A stretch of DNA of 64,000 nt. It comes from Mesorhizobium huakuii (GTDB lineage Bacteria; Pseudomonadota; Alphaproteobacteria; Rhizobiales; Rhizobiaceae). Every line of letters begins with the position of its first letter. Positions within the stretch are counted from its first letter, which is position 1. The notes beneath the pieces were generated by a model. That model saw only the letters and a program-made list of their open reading frames with translations. It was not told the origin of the DNA and searched no databases. Positions 63,682-64,000 of the stretch are shown here, in pieces. The stretch is from positions 62,001 to 126,000 of the forward strand of contig NZ_CP050298.1 in assembly GCF_014189455.1 (NCBI RefSeq), in the 5' to 3' direction. The position numbers and the translations under genes were made by a program.

Positions 63682-64000
63682 AGATCAAATCCATCCACAT
63701 CTACAGCGATGATGGCCGCCGCCGCGATTTGCAGTTCCAAGATGGGCTCAACGTCATTACTGGCCAGTCTTCCACCGGCAAATCCGCACTTTCGGAGATT
63801 ATCGAGTACTGCATGGGACGGTCGACCTTCAACGTCCCAGAAGGTGTTATTCGAGATAAGGTGGCCTGGTATGCTGTTATTTATCGCTTCGCCGGCGAGG
63901 AGGTCTTGGTGGCCAAGCCCGCGCCGGCACCGGGCGCCCTGAGCGCGAGCAGCGTTATGATCAGGCGCGGCGCCGACGTCCAAGCCCCTGATCACGATGA
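63678..64000 (+). CDS. DUF3732-type SMC/RecN-like ATPase of ABC-3C, cut by the window edge
   Basis: The first 107 codons: MKIKSIHIYSDDGRRRDLQF then DGLNVITGQSSTGKSALSEI, with the Walker A GQSSTGKS and the following EIIEYCMG typical of DUF3732/Rad50-like ATPases. The rest lies outside. ABC-3C systems are predicted to sense foreign DNA and trigger defence. Confidence 0.75.
   Translation, partial: MKIKSIHIYSDDGRRRDLQFQDGLNVITGQSSTGKSALSEIIEYCMGRSTFNVPEGVIRDKVAWYAVIYRFAGEEVLVAKPAPAPGALSASSVMIRRGADVQAPDHD

Noticed and set aside
1..64000. CRISPR arrays, tRNA and rRNA genes
   Set aside because: I saw no regularly spaced direct repeats and no tRNA cloverleaf or rRNA sequence by eye; a tRNAscan or CRISPR search was not possible.

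Overview
The window reads as part of an accessory replicon, most likely a symbiotic or catabolic plasmid, from a rhizobium-type alphaproteobacterium (Rhizobium, Mesorhizobium, Sinorhizobium or a relative). The evidence is a repABC replication/partition operon with two perfect repABC-type parS palindromes (55248 and 55934), a counter-transcribed RNA between repB and repC, a RhiA-like gene, a luxI/luxR pair, a MucR/Ros regulator, phasins, a rhizobial-type FliJ, a C48 (Ulp1-like) effector remnant and rhizobial insertion sequences. Plasmid status and host are inferences.

Layout. 1-5 kb: a ParD-type antitoxin at the edge, nested IS5 copies, an ISAs1 element with perfect ends, and a frameshifted RhiA-like gene. 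4.4-12.2 kb: an IS1380 copy, then a group II intron whose domain V is split by an element with three tyrosine recombinases (RIT type). The intron itself sits in a phosphotransferase gene beside maoC and an SDR remnant. 12.2-19.5 kb: IS5, IS110 and IS6 elements, a decayed phasin, a C48 protease tail and fliJ. 19.8-27.3 kb: an S46 peptidase, a third IS5 copy, a Tn3 tail and a SNF2 helicase/SWIM protein pair. 27.5-34.8 kb: remnants (multicopper oxidase, ABC transporter, ROK), two intact phasins and IS fragments. 35.2-36.6 kb: luxR-luxI. 36.7-41 kb: a second IS1380 copy carrying a large-serine-recombinase element.

41.7-47.3 kb holds the most interesting locus: a complete linear azol(in)e-containing peptide (LAP) cluster. 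Its 57-codon precursor gene at 45142-45315 has a 27-residue Ser/Cys/Gly/Arg-rich C-terminus. It is followed by a cyclodehydratase partner, a SagB-type dehydrogenase and a YcaO protein, with a divergent ABC exporter and a convergent MucR/Ros-type regulator. Gene order and core length match what I recall of the phazolicin cluster (phzE-A-C-B-D) of Rhizobium sp. Pop5. The YcaO frame is broken in a run of seven G.

47.5-64 kb is a maintenance and conflict region. It has a truncated ThiF-like E1 with a DUF6527 protein, three RES/Xre toxin-antitoxin modules, two decayed copies of one tyrosine integrase (one internally scrambled and partly inverted), repABC, and the start of an ABC-three-component (ABC-3C) conflict system that runs off the right edge.

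Many genes carry single-base indels, several of them in homopolymers (SNF2, mucR, phzD, repB, ISAs1). Some may be sequencing errors, so 'pseudogene' calls at those places are provisional. I saw no rRNA, tRNA or CRISPR array.
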